Source of the DNA: Burkholderiaceae bacterium
GTDB taxonomy: Bacteria > Pseudomonadota > Gammaproteobacteria > Burkholderiales > Burkholderiaceae_E
Direction: 5' to 3'
NCBI GenBank assembly: GCA_023954045.1
Contig: JAMLIR010000001.1
Span: 62,001-126,000, forward strand
DNA length: 64,000 nucleotides
This document shows, piece after piece, positions 33,755-42,691 of this stretch. The notes under the pieces were generated by a model. The model made no database searches, was not told the DNA's origin, and saw only the letters and a program-made list of their open reading frames with translations. The number at the start of each line of letters is the position of its first letter. Position 1 is the stretch's first letter. Position numbers and translations under genes: made by a program.

Positions 33755-35432
33755 GCGCCGCTGCATAGGCCGATGCAGCGCCGGGCAGGCCCGGCGCTGC
33801 ATACAGCCATGCCGTGGTGCGCCGATCGCGGTGGCCGAGCAGGTGCCCGACGAGGTCGAGGTCGCCGGGCCTGTCGTTCAGCACCAGCGCCGCGGCGAGG
33901 TGCCTGAACCCGCTCGGATTCAGCGCGATGCCGATCGCACGGCGCGTCTCCGCAGCGATACCGTGGCGCAGCGCCGCCTCGCCGAGCGGGGCGCCGTCGG
34001 GTCGCAGGAACAGCCATCCATCGGGGTTCGGCAGCAACGACGAGTGACAGTGGTCGAGGTAGTCGTCGACGATCGCCTTCGCCGGACCGGCGATCGGGCA
34101 TTCGGGTGCGAGCGCCGGCGCTGCGCTGCCCGCCGCGAGCGACATCGTGCCCTCCCGCCCCGCGGGGCGCCGCAATTCGTGCCCGAGCCTGAGACCGGCG
34201 AGCTGCCCGAGACGCAGCGGCACCGAGAGCAGCAACGCGACGGCCACCCCGAGCTGCGCCTTGCGCACCGCCCGCGGCTGCAGAGAGCGGCCCCCGGCCG
34301 CTTCCGCGAACAGACGCCCGGGCAGCGCCAGCAGCGCCGCGAGCACCGCCGGGTCGGCGAACTGCTCGACCGCCATTCGACTGCGCACGGCCAGTCCGGG
34401 CGCGGCACCGCCCAGGCGCCGCTTGGCTTGCCCCAGCTGGTCCAGCTGTGACGGGGGCGCCTTCACCCACTGTCGCGCAACGCCGAACAAGGTGACCGCG
34501 AGCCCGCGCACGAATGCGCCGGCGCGTCGCTCGCCACCTTCTCCGAGGTATTCGCCCAGCACCAGCTTGAAGTTGACCGGCTCGACCAGCGTCGCGAGGT
34601 CGATCACCCGGCGCGCGTACCCGAGGCGGCGCGCCAGTGCCGATGCCGCCAGCCGCAGGTGCTCGCCACGCAGGCGCACCGTGGCCGGGGACAGGCTGCG
34701 CGGCGAACCGTCGCGGGCAAGCCGCCCCGAGCGCGCCGCCCAGTCGAGATAACTGTCGAGGTCGCGCCGGAACGTGACCGGGAACGCATCGAGCGGGAGC
34801 CGTTGCGGCCGCGCCCGGCGCACCGGGGCCGCGAGCCGCACCCGTGGCCAGCCCGCGACCGCGCCCGCCGCCTCGTTCCAGCAGGCCGCCGCCTGATCGC
34901 GGAAGGCCCGGGCCCGGGCTTCGCCCGCCCGTGCCGCGACCCGCCGGGCAATCGCGTCGAGCAGCGCGTCGGACACCTGCTCGGGCTCGACACCAGCCGC
35001 CGACGCCTCGCGGATCAGTCGCGACAGGCCATGGCGCAGTCTCGGCGTCGGCAGGCGCTCGCGCAGCGTCGCCCATCGCGGCATCAGCGCCGTGCCGCGA
35101 GGCGCAGGCAGGCCTGCGCCCGCATGCAGCGCAATCGCGCGCCTGACCCGCCAGCGGATGTTGGCCACCGTCTTGTCGGAGCGTCCGCGGGCCGGCTTCG
35201 GCACCCGGGCCAGGCGACGGTCGAGTTCGGCTGCGTCAGCAGGCGTCGCGGCCGCGTCGGTGCCGAGCATCGCGCACAGCGCGCGGATCGCTGATCGATA
35301 GTCGCGCCGGTCGCGTACGGCGAGTTGGGCGGTCGCTTCGAGCCAGACCTGCAGCTGCGCGAGGCTGGCCACCGGGGCGCCGAAGCTCGCGGAGGTCGGA
35401 AGACGCGCATCGATCGAGGTCGTCGTCGGCAT
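33720..35432 (-). CDS. Large tyrosine recombinase/integrase-like protein
   Basis: The 570-residue protein has a long N-terminal region with SAM-like, Ala/Arg-rich helices and a C-terminal tyrosine-recombinase domain (about 380-560). Box I arginine is in SVPLRLGQLAGLRLG. The box II equivalent reads NPSGFRHLAAAL: the arginine is present but the usual first histidine is Ser. It ends LVGHLLGHRDRRTTAWLYA with the presumed catalytic Tyr. No att repeats or cargo genes are adjacent, so it may be a domesticated recombinase. A TTG at 35450 is the alternative start. The gap to the next gene (35433-35664) holds an AT-rich patch and nothing else recognised. Confidence 0.75.
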   Translation of the reverse strand: MPTTTSIDARLPTSASFGAPVASLAQLQVWLEATAQLAVRDRRDYRSAIRALCAMLGTDAAATPADAAELDRRLARVPKPARGRSDKTVANIRWRVRRAIALHAGAGLPAPRGTALMPRWATLRERLPTPRLRHGLSRLIREASAAGVEPEQVSDALLDAIARRVAARAGEARARAFRDQAAACWNEAAGAVAGWPRVRLAAPVRRARPQRLPLDAFPVTFRRDLDSYLDWAARSGRLARDGSPRSLSPATVRLRGEHLRLAASALARRLGYARRVIDLATLVEPVNFKLVLGEYLGEGGERRAGAFVRGLAVTLFGVARQWVKAPPSQLDQLGQAKRRLGGAAPGLAVRSRMAVEQFADPAVLAALLALPGRLFAEAAGGRSLQPRAVRKAQLGVAVALLLSVPLRLGQLAGLRLGHELRRPAGREGTMSLAAGSAAPALAPECPIAGPAKAIVDDYLDHCHSSLLPNPDGWLFLRPDGAPLGEAALRHGIAAETRRAIGIALNPSGFRHLAAALVLNDRPGDLDLVGHLLGHRDRRTTAWLYAAPGLPGAASAYAAALNRRAGTPPAR

Positions 35433-35664
35433 GACAGTGGCCAGAGCCAATCGATTTCCAGAATACTCGCTTTATATATGCCGCACAATTACATCATTTC
35501 TTTCCCGACACTCGTGGGCAGGAAAACCGATGGCCGATCGGGAATGCAGCGCAGGCCAGCGCCCTGGCCGGCGGGTCAGGGCGTCGCGCGCAGCCCGTCG
35601 ACCCCGGACTGTGCGCCACGCGCGAGCGCGCCGCCCATGGCGCTGTGGTCCGGCGCGGGCCGCC

Positions 35665-36975
35665 CTACCCGCCCATCATCCGGTTCGGCAGCCAGGTCGC
35701 GATCTCGGGAAAGATCGCCAGCAGCACCATCGTCAGCAGCATGATCGCGACGAACGGCATGGCGCCCAGCAGCACCGTGGTGAGCGGCACCTGCGGGGCG
35801 ACCCCCTTGAGGACGTACAGGTTCAGCCCCACCGGCGGCGTGATCAGCCCGACCTCCATGTTGATCGTCAGGATCACCGCGAACCAGATCAGGTCGAAGC
35901 CGTTGGCCTCGAGCACCGGCGTGAGGATCGGCATCACCATCACGATGATCGCCACCGGCGGCAGAAAGCAGCCGGCGAGCAGCAGGAACGCGTTGATCAC
36001 CAGCATCAGCACCCAGCGATTCAGCCCCAGGTCGACCAGCGCCTGCGCCGCGGTCTGGGTCACGTAGAGCAGCGACATCATGTACGAGAAGATCGCCGCC
36101 GCGCCGATGATCATCAGGATCATCGTCGACTCGCGCACCGTCTCGCTCATGATCCGCCACAGGTCTTCGGCGCGCCAGGCGCGATAGATCGCCACGACGA
36201 GGATCAAGGCCAGCACGGCCGAGATCGCCGCGACCTCCGACGGCGTCGCCAGCCCGCCGTACATCGCGTAGGCGATCGCGACGATGATCGCGATGAACGG
36301 CGACACGCGGCCCAGCCCGTGCATCTTCTCGGGCAGCGTGTAGCCGCGCTCCTCGACCTCCAGCCCGCGCCTGGAGACCAGCGTCGCGATCCACGCATAG
36401 AGCGAGAACAGCACGACCAGCAGGATGCCCGGCCCGATGCCCGCCAGGAACAGGCGCCCGATCGACGTCTCGGTCGCCAGCCCGTAGAGGATCATCGTGA
36501 TCGACGGCGGAATCAGGATGCCGAGCGTGCCGCCCGCGCAGATCGAGCCGGTCGCGAGCGCCGGCGAGACGCCCCGGCGCAGCATCTCGGGGACGCCCGC
36601 CTTGCCGATCGCCGCGGCGGTCGCCGGGCTCGATCCGCAGATCGCCGAGAACACGCCGCAGGCCAGGATGTTCGCGATGACGAGCCCGCCCGGCACGCGC
36701 GCGAGCCAGCGATGCAGCGACTCGTAGATGTCGCGGCCCGCCGCCGACGAGCCGATCGCCGCGCCCAGCAGCACGAACAGCGGAATCGTCAGCAACGCGA
36801 ACGAGGACAGCTCGTCCATCATCACGATCGGCACGTTGGCGATGCTGCCGAAACCCTGGAACGCAACCAGGAAACCCACCGAAACCAGCGTCAGTCCCCA
36901 GGCGATCGGCAAGCCGGAGAACAGCACGAACAGCGTGACGACCAGGATCAGCAGGCCGACCTGCATCTCACTCAT
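35665..36975 (-). CDS. dctM: TRAP transporter large permease (DctM)
   Basis: The 436-residue DctM has GTLGILIPPSITMILYGLA, NMEVGLITPPVGLNLYVLKG and the C-terminal FPEIATWLPNRMMGG. It overlaps dctQ by 8 bp and ends the third TRAP operon of the window (order P-Q-M). About 12 helices and standard length. Substrate unknown. Confidence 0.95.
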   Translation of the reverse strand: MSEMQVGLLILVVTLFVLFSGLPIAWGLTLVSVGFLVAFQGFGSIANVPIVMMDELSSFALLTIPLFVLLGAAIGSSAAGRDIYESLHRWLARVPGGLVIANILACGVFSAICGSSPATAAAIGKAGVPEMLRRGVSPALATGSICAGGTLGILIPPSITMILYGLATETSIGRLFLAGIGPGILLVVLFSLYAWIATLVSRRGLEVEERGYTLPEKMHGLGRVSPFIAIIVAIAYAMYGGLATPSEVAAISAVLALILVVAIYRAWRAEDLWRIMSETVRESTMILMIIGAAAIFSYMMSLLYVTQTAAQALVDLGLNRWVLMLVINAFLLLAGCFLPPVAIIVMVMPILTPVLEANGFDLIWFAVILTINMEVGLITPPVGLNLYVLKGVAPQVPLTTVLLGAMPFVAIMLLTMVLLAIFPEIATWLPNRMMGG

Positions 36976-37462
36976 GTGCGAGACCCTGCGGATCGGGCGA
37001 GCGCACGAGCTCGGCCAGGTATTGCAGCGCGGTGAGGCCGAGCCCCAGCGGCATCATCAGGAACAGCGGCCACTTGTACGGCGCCCAGGTGCTCTCGGTG
37101 CGCTCGCCGCGCAGCATCGATTCCCAGGTCAGCTCGCCGCCCAGAAAGGCCAGGTACAGGCAGACCAGCAGGCCGACGATCGCCACGACGATCGCCAGCC
37201 GCGTGCGCCAGCGCTGCGGCAGGTAGTGCGACAGCAGGTCGACGCCGACGTGGCCGCTGGTCTTCAGCGTGTACGGCGAGGCGAGGAACAGCGACGCCAC
37301 CATCATGTAGACCGAGAACTCGATCTCCCAGAAGGTGGAGTTGCCCAGCGCGCGGTAGATCACGCTCCAGGTGATGACGATCGAGGCGGCGACCAGCAGC
37401 ACCGCGGCGACGACCGCCAGCGCATCGCTGATGCGGTCGACCGCCCGCACGAAGGGGCGCAT
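36968..37462 (-). CDS. dctQ: TRAP transporter small permease (DctQ)
   Basis: The 164-residue, four-helix protein has the family segment FWEIEFSVYMMVASLFLASPYTLKTSGHVGVDLL (about 60-94). It starts 7 bp after the receptor gene stop and overlaps dctM by 8 bp, so the three genes are tightly coupled. Confidence 0.92.
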   Translation of the reverse strand: MRPFVRAVDRISDALAVVAAVLLVAASIVITWSVIYRALGNSTFWEIEFSVYMMVASLFLASPYTLKTSGHVGVDLLSHYLPQRWRTRLAIVVAIVGLLVCLYLAFLGGELTWESMLRGERTESTWAPYKWPLFLMMPLGLGLTALQYLAELVRSPDPQGLAHE

Positions 37463-37469
37463 GCGCCGC

Positions 37470-38474
37470 TTACTTCGCTTGCAGCAGCGCGTCCATCAGG
37501 TCCTTCGCCTCGGGAGAGATCGCGGCGAACTCCTTCCACGAGGTGTCCTTCGCCAGCGCGAGCCACTGGTCGAACTCGGCCTTGGTCATCTGGTGGACCT
37601 TGCCGCCGGCCTTGCGATACGCCTCGGCCATCTTCTCGCCCGCCTCGCGCTGCAGCTTCAGGAAGTACTCGTCGGACTTGTTCGCCGCGTCCTCGAAGAT
37701 CTTCTGCTGCGCCGGCGTGAGCTTGTCCCAGTGCTGCTTCGACATCACCAGCGGCTGCATCAGCATCCACAGCGTGTAGTCGCCCGGCACCGTCGCGTGC
37801 TTCGTCTGCTCGTACAGGCGCATGCTGACGAAGGTCTCCGCCGAGGTCAGCGTCGCGTTGAGCACGCCCGACTGCAGCGCCGGATAGAGCTCGCTGGAGG
37901 CCATGCTGACCACCGAGGCGCCGGCGGTCTTCAGCATCGACTCGAAGGTCGGGTCGGCCGCGCGCATCTTCAGGCCCGCCACCGACTTCGGATCGGTGAT
38001 GTCGCGGTCCTTCGCCGCGAAGCCGCCGGGCGTCCACCACCAGGTCACGATGTGAACGCCGTTCCTGTGCGCCAGCGCCTGCAATTTCTGCTGGTACGGC
38101 GAATTCTTCAGCTTCATCGCGAAGTCGAGGTTCGGGATCGTGCCCGGCAGGATGACCGCCGAGAACTCCTTCGCCTTGCCCACCGCGTACGACATCGGGA
38201 AGACCGCCATCTCGAGCGTGCCGTTCTGCAGCGCGTCGAACTGCGCGACCGGCTTGATGCCCAGCGAGCTCGACGGGAAGATCCGGAACTTGATGCTCTT
38301 GTCGTGCTTGGTCACCTCGTCGACGAACACCCGTGCGGCGAGGTCGCGGCCGTCGGCGTTGGCCTTGAACTGGTGCGAGATCTTGATTTCCTGCGCGTTG
38401 ACGCCGGCGCTCGCGCCGAGCGCGAACGCCAGTGCCGCCACCAGGGCGGCGCCCATCCTGACCGTCTTTGCCAT
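37470..38474 (-). CDS. dctP: TRAP transporter substrate receptor (DctP)
   Basis: The 334-residue periplasmic receptor has a signal peptide ending in ASAGVNAQE. The DctP fold shows KISHQFKANADGRDLA, SSSLGIKPVAQFDALQNG, SVAGLKMRAADPTFE (ligand-arginine segment) and LYPALQSGVLNATLTS. GGGGAGA lies 6 bp before the ATG at 38474. The IclR gene lies 133 bp upstream on the same strand and may regulate the operon. The ligand cannot be named. The paired tryptophans (VTWWWTPGG) might suggest an aromatic or hydrophobic ligand, but this is speculative. Confidence 0.92.
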   Translation of the reverse strand: MAKTVRMGAALVAALAFALGASAGVNAQEIKISHQFKANADGRDLAARVFVDEVTKHDKSIKFRIFPSSSLGIKPVAQFDALQNGTLEMAVFPMSYAVGKAKEFSAVILPGTIPNLDFAMKLKNSPYQQKLQALAHRNGVHIVTWWWTPGGFAAKDRDITDPKSVAGLKMRAADPTFESMLKTAGASVVSMASSELYPALQSGVLNATLTSAETFVSMRLYEQTKHATVPGDYTLWMLMQPLVMSKQHWDKLTPAQQKIFEDAANKSDEYFLKLQREAGEKMAEAYRKAGGKVHQMTKAEFDQWLALAKDTSWKEFAAISPEAKDLMDALLQAK

Positions 38475-38607
38475 GCTGTCTCCCCTGTCGTGAGCACCGC
38501 CCGTCGCGGGGCCGGTGCCGTCTTCTACTTGTGACCGATTCTCAATATGCGTGGCGCGCCGGCGGCCTGTCAACTGAGGGGAAATGCCGGGGACTCCCGC
38601 GCACCGG

Positions 38608-39366
38608 CTATGCGAACGTCGCCCGGATCGCCTCGGCGGCCTCGCGCAGCCGCGACACCTGCCCCAGCAGCTCGTCCAGCGTCATCCGTCCTTCGGGCGC
38701 CTGGACGGCGACCGCGGCGCAGGCGCGCTGCCGGTCGAGCATCACCGGGACCGCGATCGCGTTGAGCCCGCGCAGGTGCTCGGAGCGGTTGACGCCGATG
38801 CGTCGCCGGCGCGTCTCGACCAGCTCGCGCTCGAGCACCTCGCGATCGACGATCGTCGCGCCGGTATACCCGCGCAGCGACAGCTGCGCGATCAGCCGCT
38901 CGCGCTGCGCCTTCGGCAGCAGGCTCAACAGCAGCTTTCCGCTCGAGGTCGCGTGCAGCGGCACGTGCGAGCCGGGTGCGAGCATCATCCGCAGCGGCCA
39001 CGAGGTCTCGACCCGATCGAGGTAGACGACGTCGGTGCCGGCGAGCGCGGTCAGGTTGCAGGTCTCGCCGATCGTGTCGACCAGCCGCTGCAGGATCGCC
39101 CTGCGCTCCTGGCGCGCGGGCCCGTTCATCAGCGCGTCGATCGCCATCCGCTCGATGCGAATGCCGAGTTGCAGGCGCCTTCCCGCCGGCTCGCGCATCA
39201 GCAGGCCGGCCAGCTGCAGCTGGCCGACGAGCCGGTGCACGGTCTGCTTCGGCAACGCGATCGCCTCGACGATCTCTGCGAGCGTGCAGCCGTCCACGCG
39301 AGCGGCGACGACCTCGAGCACGCGAAAGGCCCGCACCGCCGCCGCGTTCGCCTGGTTGCTCTGCAT
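38608..39366 (-). CDS. IclR-family transcriptional regulator
   Basis: The 252-residue protein has the IclR winged helix (about 8-70; GCTLAEIVEAIALPKQTVHRLVGQLQ). The effector domain (about 80-250) carries VYLDRVETSWPLRMM, PLHATSSGKLLLSLL and GLNAIAVPVMLDRQR. It lies between two transport operons: it precedes the TRAP genes on its own strand and is divergent from the tripartite transporter/ALDH/ligase operon across 174 bp. Either could be its target. The divergent one is more usual for IclR proteins. Confidence 0.9.
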   Translation of the reverse strand: MQSNQANAAAVRAFRVLEVVAARVDGCTLAEIVEAIALPKQTVHRLVGQLQLAGLLMREPAGRRLQLGIRIERMAIDALMNGPARQERRAILQRLVDTIGETCNLTALAGTDVVYLDRVETSWPLRMMLAPGSHVPLHATSSGKLLLSLLPKAQRERLIAQLSLRGYTGATIVDREVLERELVETRRRRIGVNRSEHLRGLNAIAVPVMLDRQRACAAVAVQAPEGRMTLDELLGQVSRLREAAEAIRATFA

Positions 39367-39540
39367 CGCTCGCCCCCTCAGCTGATTGCATCCGAAAATA
39401 CACTAATCGGGACGCTGCTGCACCGCGATGCGCCATAACATGATGCGAATCCCGCGTCGGCCAAAGGCTCGATCACTCCTGCAAGAGGCCTGCCGCCCGG
39501 GACATCCGACCGCAACGGTCGCCCCGACGAGGAGACAACG

Positions 39541-40524
39541 ATGCCTGCGCAACACGAAGCCGCCCCTTCCCGCGAACCGAACCCGACGCGCCGTGCCCTG
39601 CTGGGCGCAGCCGGCGCGCTCGCGCTCTCGCCGGCCCTGTCCCGGGCCCAGGACAAGTTCCCCTCGCGGCCGATCGAGTTCGTCGTGCCCTGGGGCGCCG
39701 GCGGCGGCGCCGACCAGCTGGCGCGCCGCGCCGGCAAGCTGCTCGAGGCCGAGCTCAAGGTGTCGCTGCCGGTGCTGAACATCCCCGGCGCGACCGGCAA
39801 CACCGGAACGGCCAAGCTGCTCTCGGCGCCAGCCGACGGCTACACGATCTGCGTGTTCATCGGCGACACGCTGGCCTCGCTGGCTGGCGGAAAGGGCCGG
39901 TGGAAGCTCTCGGACATCACGCCGCTGGGCATCATGATCCGCCAGCCGAGCGGCCTGTTCGTCAAGGCCGACGCGAAGTGGAAGAACTTCGCCGAGCTGC
40001 TCGCCGACGCGCGCACCCACGAGCTGAAGGTCGGCGTCACCGGCTTCGGCAGCGTCGACGAGATCCTGGTCAACCAGATGAACGCCAAGGGCTACAAGTT
40101 CCGCGTCGTGCCGTTCGCGGCGCCGGGCGAGCGCTACACCTCGGTGCTCGGCGGCCACGCCGACATCGTGATCGAGCAGGCCGGCGACGTGCGCTCGTTC
40201 CTAGCGAACAAGCAGATGCGGCCGGTCACGTTCTTCGCCGACCAGCCACAGACGGGCTACACCGACATCCCGCTCGCGAAGGATTCGGGCTTCCCGATCG
40301 TCATCAGCCAGTTCCGCTCGATCGTCGTGCGCGCGGGCACCGACCCGAAGCACGTCGCGACACTCGCCGCGGCGATCGAGAAGGTCGCGCGAAGCGACGA
40401 CTTCAAGCAGTACCTCGTCGACGAACTGGCTTTCGCCGACAGCTACATCCCTGCGGACAAGGCCGCGGCGTTCCTGAAGGGCGAGCTCGACCGGATCGAG
40501 TCCAACATGCCGGCGAAGTCCTGA
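39541..40524 (+). CDS. tctC: Tripartite tricarboxylate transporter receptor (Bug family)
   Basis: The 327-residue periplasmic receptor has a twin-arginine-like leader (PTRRALLGAAGALALSPALSRA) and the Bug signatures FVVPWGAGGGADQLAR and NIPGATGNTGT (about 80-90). IVRAGTDPKHVATLAAAIEKV lies near the end. It is followed by tctB and tctA. Bug ligands are varied carboxylates; the family name does not imply citrate. AGGAGA lies just upstream of the ATG. Confidence 0.92.
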   Translation: MPAQHEAAPSREPNPTRRALLGAAGALALSPALSRAQDKFPSRPIEFVVPWGAGGGADQLARRAGKLLEAELKVSLPVLNIPGATGNTGTAKLLSAPADGYTICVFIGDTLASLAGGKGRWKLSDITPLGIMIRQPSGLFVKADAKWKNFAELLADARTHELKVGVTGFGSVDEILVNQMNAKGYKFRVVPFAAPGERYTSVLGGHADIVIEQAGDVRSFLANKQMRPVTFFADQPQTGYTDIPLAKDSGFPIVISQFRSIVVRAGTDPKHVATLAAAIEKVARSDDFKQYLVDELAFADSYIPADKAAAFLKGELDRIESNMPAKS

Positions 40525-40551
40525 GGCCGGCCGGCGCACGGGGCCGCTGCG

Positions 40552-41139
40552 ATGACCAACCGCATGAGGCGGGTGCTGCCGCACCTGGTGATGCTGCTGA
40601 TCTCGGTGCTGCTGTACTGGGCGGCGCTGCAGATCGACACGCGCGGTGCCGACGGCGGGCGGCGCATCGGCCCGGATTTCTGGCCCAAGCTGGTCATCCT
40701 CGTCATGGGCGCGCTCTGCGTCTACGAGGTCGTCAAGCGGCTGGTCATCCGGACGACGTTCACCGCCGAAGGCCTGACCGGCGACGTCGACCACAACCCC
40801 GCCGAGCCGGCGCCGCCCGAGCCGGCGCCGGAGGCCGAGGCGGCGCCGCCCGCGCAGCGCGAGTATCCGGGGCGGCTGCTGGCCGGCATCGTCCTGATCG
40901 GGGCGTTCGCGCTCGGCGTCGACTGGCTGGGTTTCTTCGTGGCCACGGCGGCGTTCCTCGCGTCGTTCATGCTGATCGGGGGCCTGAGGCGGCCACTGCT
41001 GGCCGCGGGGATCGGCATCGCAGGCAGCTTCGTGCTGATCGTGATCTTCATGCGCGTGGCCTACATCTCGCTGCCGCTGGGCGCGGGGCCGTTTCGCGAG
41101 CTCTCGCTGGCGCTGCTGCGCCTGCTCGGCGTGAGCTGA
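40552..41139 (+). CDS. tctB: Tripartite tricarboxylate transporter small permease
   Basis: The 195-residue protein has four predicted helices split by an acidic, Pro-rich cytoplasmic loop (about 82-104; EPAPPEPAPEAEAAPP). The TctB family start MLLISVLLYWAALQIDT and GPDFWPKLVILVMG are present. It lies 27 bp after the receptor and 13 bp before tctA. Confidence 0.88.
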   Translation: MTNRMRRVLPHLVMLLISVLLYWAALQIDTRGADGGRRIGPDFWPKLVILVMGALCVYEVVKRLVIRTTFTAEGLTGDVDHNPAEPAPPEPAPEAEAAPPAQREYPGRLLAGIVLIGAFALGVDWLGFFVATAAFLASFMLIGGLRRPLLAAGIGIAGSFVLIVIFMRVAYISLPLGAGPFRELSLALLRLLGVS

Positions 41140-41152
41140 GGGAGCGAGCGCG

Positions 41153-42691
41153 ATGGACGTGTTGACCCACCTGTTCGGCGGCATCCTGACGGTGCTCTCG
41201 CCGATTCACTTCCTGGTGCTGCTGATCGGGTTGGTGCTCGGAATGCTGGTGGCGGTGCTGCCCGGGCTGACGCTGGTCATGGGCGTGGTGCTGGCGCTGC
41301 CGTTCACCTACAAGATGGGCGTGGGCCCGGCGCTGATCCTCCTGACCGCGATGTACGCGTCGGGGACATACGCGGGGGCGATCACGTCGATCCTGTTCCG
41401 GATTCCCGGCGAGCCCATGGACGTTCCGCTGCTCTGGGACGGCTACGAGATGACCCGCAAGGGCCAGGCAGCGAAGGCGCTCGGGTGGTCGCTGACAGCG
41501 TCGTTCATCGGAGGGATCGCCTCGGCGGTGATGATGGTGGCGATGGCCGAGCCGGTGGCGCACATGGCGCTGAGCTTCTCGTCGCCTGAGTTCTTCGCGA
41601 TCGTGTTCTTCGGACTGATCAGCGTGGTGGCGCTCTCGGGCGACTCGGTGGTGAACTCGCTGATCAGCCTGTGCATGGGGCTGCTGATCGCAACGGTCGG
41701 CGTCGATTCGATCTACGGCGCCGAGCGCTTCGCGTTCGGCCAGCCGTTCCTGCTCGACGGGATCGAGTTCCTGCTGGTGATGGTCGGCGCCTACGGGATC
41801 GGCGAGGTGCTGACGCGGCTGCGCGCGGGCTTTGCCGCCGAGCCCGGCGAGGCCGGCGACGGGCAGGCGCGCTTCCGCACGGCGCTGCCGCGCTGGGCCG
41901 AAATCGTGCGACTGAAGTACACGCTGCTGCGCGGCACGCTGACCGGCGTCGTCGTCGGCATCGTGCCAGGCGCCGGGGCGACGGTCTCGGCGTTCGTGGC
42001 CTACGGGCTCGAGAGCCAGTACGGGAAGAACCGCAAGCAGCTGGGCACCGGCGCCCCCGAGGGAATCGTCGTCGCCAAGTCGGCGGCGACCGCGTCGGTG
42101 GGCGGCGCGCTCGTGCCGCTGCTGGCGATGGGCATTCCGGGCAGCGGCGCGACGGCGATCATCCTCGCGGCGTTCCTGCTGCACGGCATCCAGCCGGGGC
42201 CGCAGGTGTTCGTGAGCAGCACCGACCTGGTCTACACGGTGTTCGCGGCCGTGTTCCTGTCGATCGTCGGCATGTGCGTGCTGGGCTACTTCGCGATCAA
42301 GCCCCTGTGCAAGGTGCTCGACGCGCCCGAGGCGATCGTCTCGGCCTTCGTAGTGGTGTTCTGCTTCGTGGGGGCCTTCGCGGCGCGCAACAGCCTCTCG
42401 GACCTGTACGTGATCTCTGCGTTCGGGCTCGTCGGCTACCTGTTCGAGCGATTCCGCTTCCCGATCGCTCCGCTGGTGCTTGGCACGATCCTCGGGCCGC
42501 TGGCCGAGACCAACTTCATGACGATGATGGTGAGCTTCGACAACGACTGGACCGTGCTGTTCCGCCGCCCGATCAGCGCGGCCGTGATGGTGCTCGCCCT
42601 CGTCGGACTGTTCTGGCCCATCGTGCGCGCCGCGCTGCGGCGCATCCGCGCCGCGAAGGCGCCCCCGGGCATTGCACGGACACAGCCATGA
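41153..42691 (+). CDS. tctA: Tripartite tricarboxylate transporter large permease
   Basis: The 512-residue, 12-helix TctA has GLVLGMLVAVLPGLTLVMGV at the N-terminus, then YASGTYAGAITSILFRIPGEP and GIPGSGATAIILAAFLLHGIQPGP. These are the two hallmark loops of the family. Its stop overlaps the start of the aldehyde dehydrogenase gene by four bases (ATGA), tying transport to the catabolic enzymes. It uses an ion gradient for uptake. Confidence 0.95.
   Translation: MDVLTHLFGGILTVLSPIHFLVLLIGLVLGMLVAVLPGLTLVMGVVLALPFTYKMGVGPALILLTAMYASGTYAGAITSILFRIPGEPMDVPLLWDGYEMTRKGQAAKALGWSLTASFIGGIASAVMMVAMAEPVAHMALSFSSPEFFAIVFFGLISVVALSGDSVVNSLISLCMGLLIATVGVDSIYGAERFAFGQPFLLDGIEFLLVMVGAYGIGEVLTRLRAGFAAEPGEAGDGQARFRTALPRWAEIVRLKYTLLRGTLTGVVVGIVPGAGATVSAFVAYGLESQYGKNRKQLGTGAPEGIVVAKSAATASVGGALVPLLAMGIPGSGATAIILAAFLLHGIQPGPQVFVSSTDLVYTVFAAVFLSIVGMCVLGYFAIKPLCKVLDAPEAIVSAFVVVFCFVGAFAARNSLSDLYVISAFGLVGYLFERFRFPIAPLVLGTILGPLAETNFMTMMVSFDNDWTVLFRRPISAAVMVLALVGLFWPIVRAALRRIRAAKAPPGIARTQP

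Noticed and set aside
39541..42691. Naming the TTT transporter as a citrate importer
   Set aside because: Bug receptors bind many acids, and the downstream enzymes do not suggest citrate.
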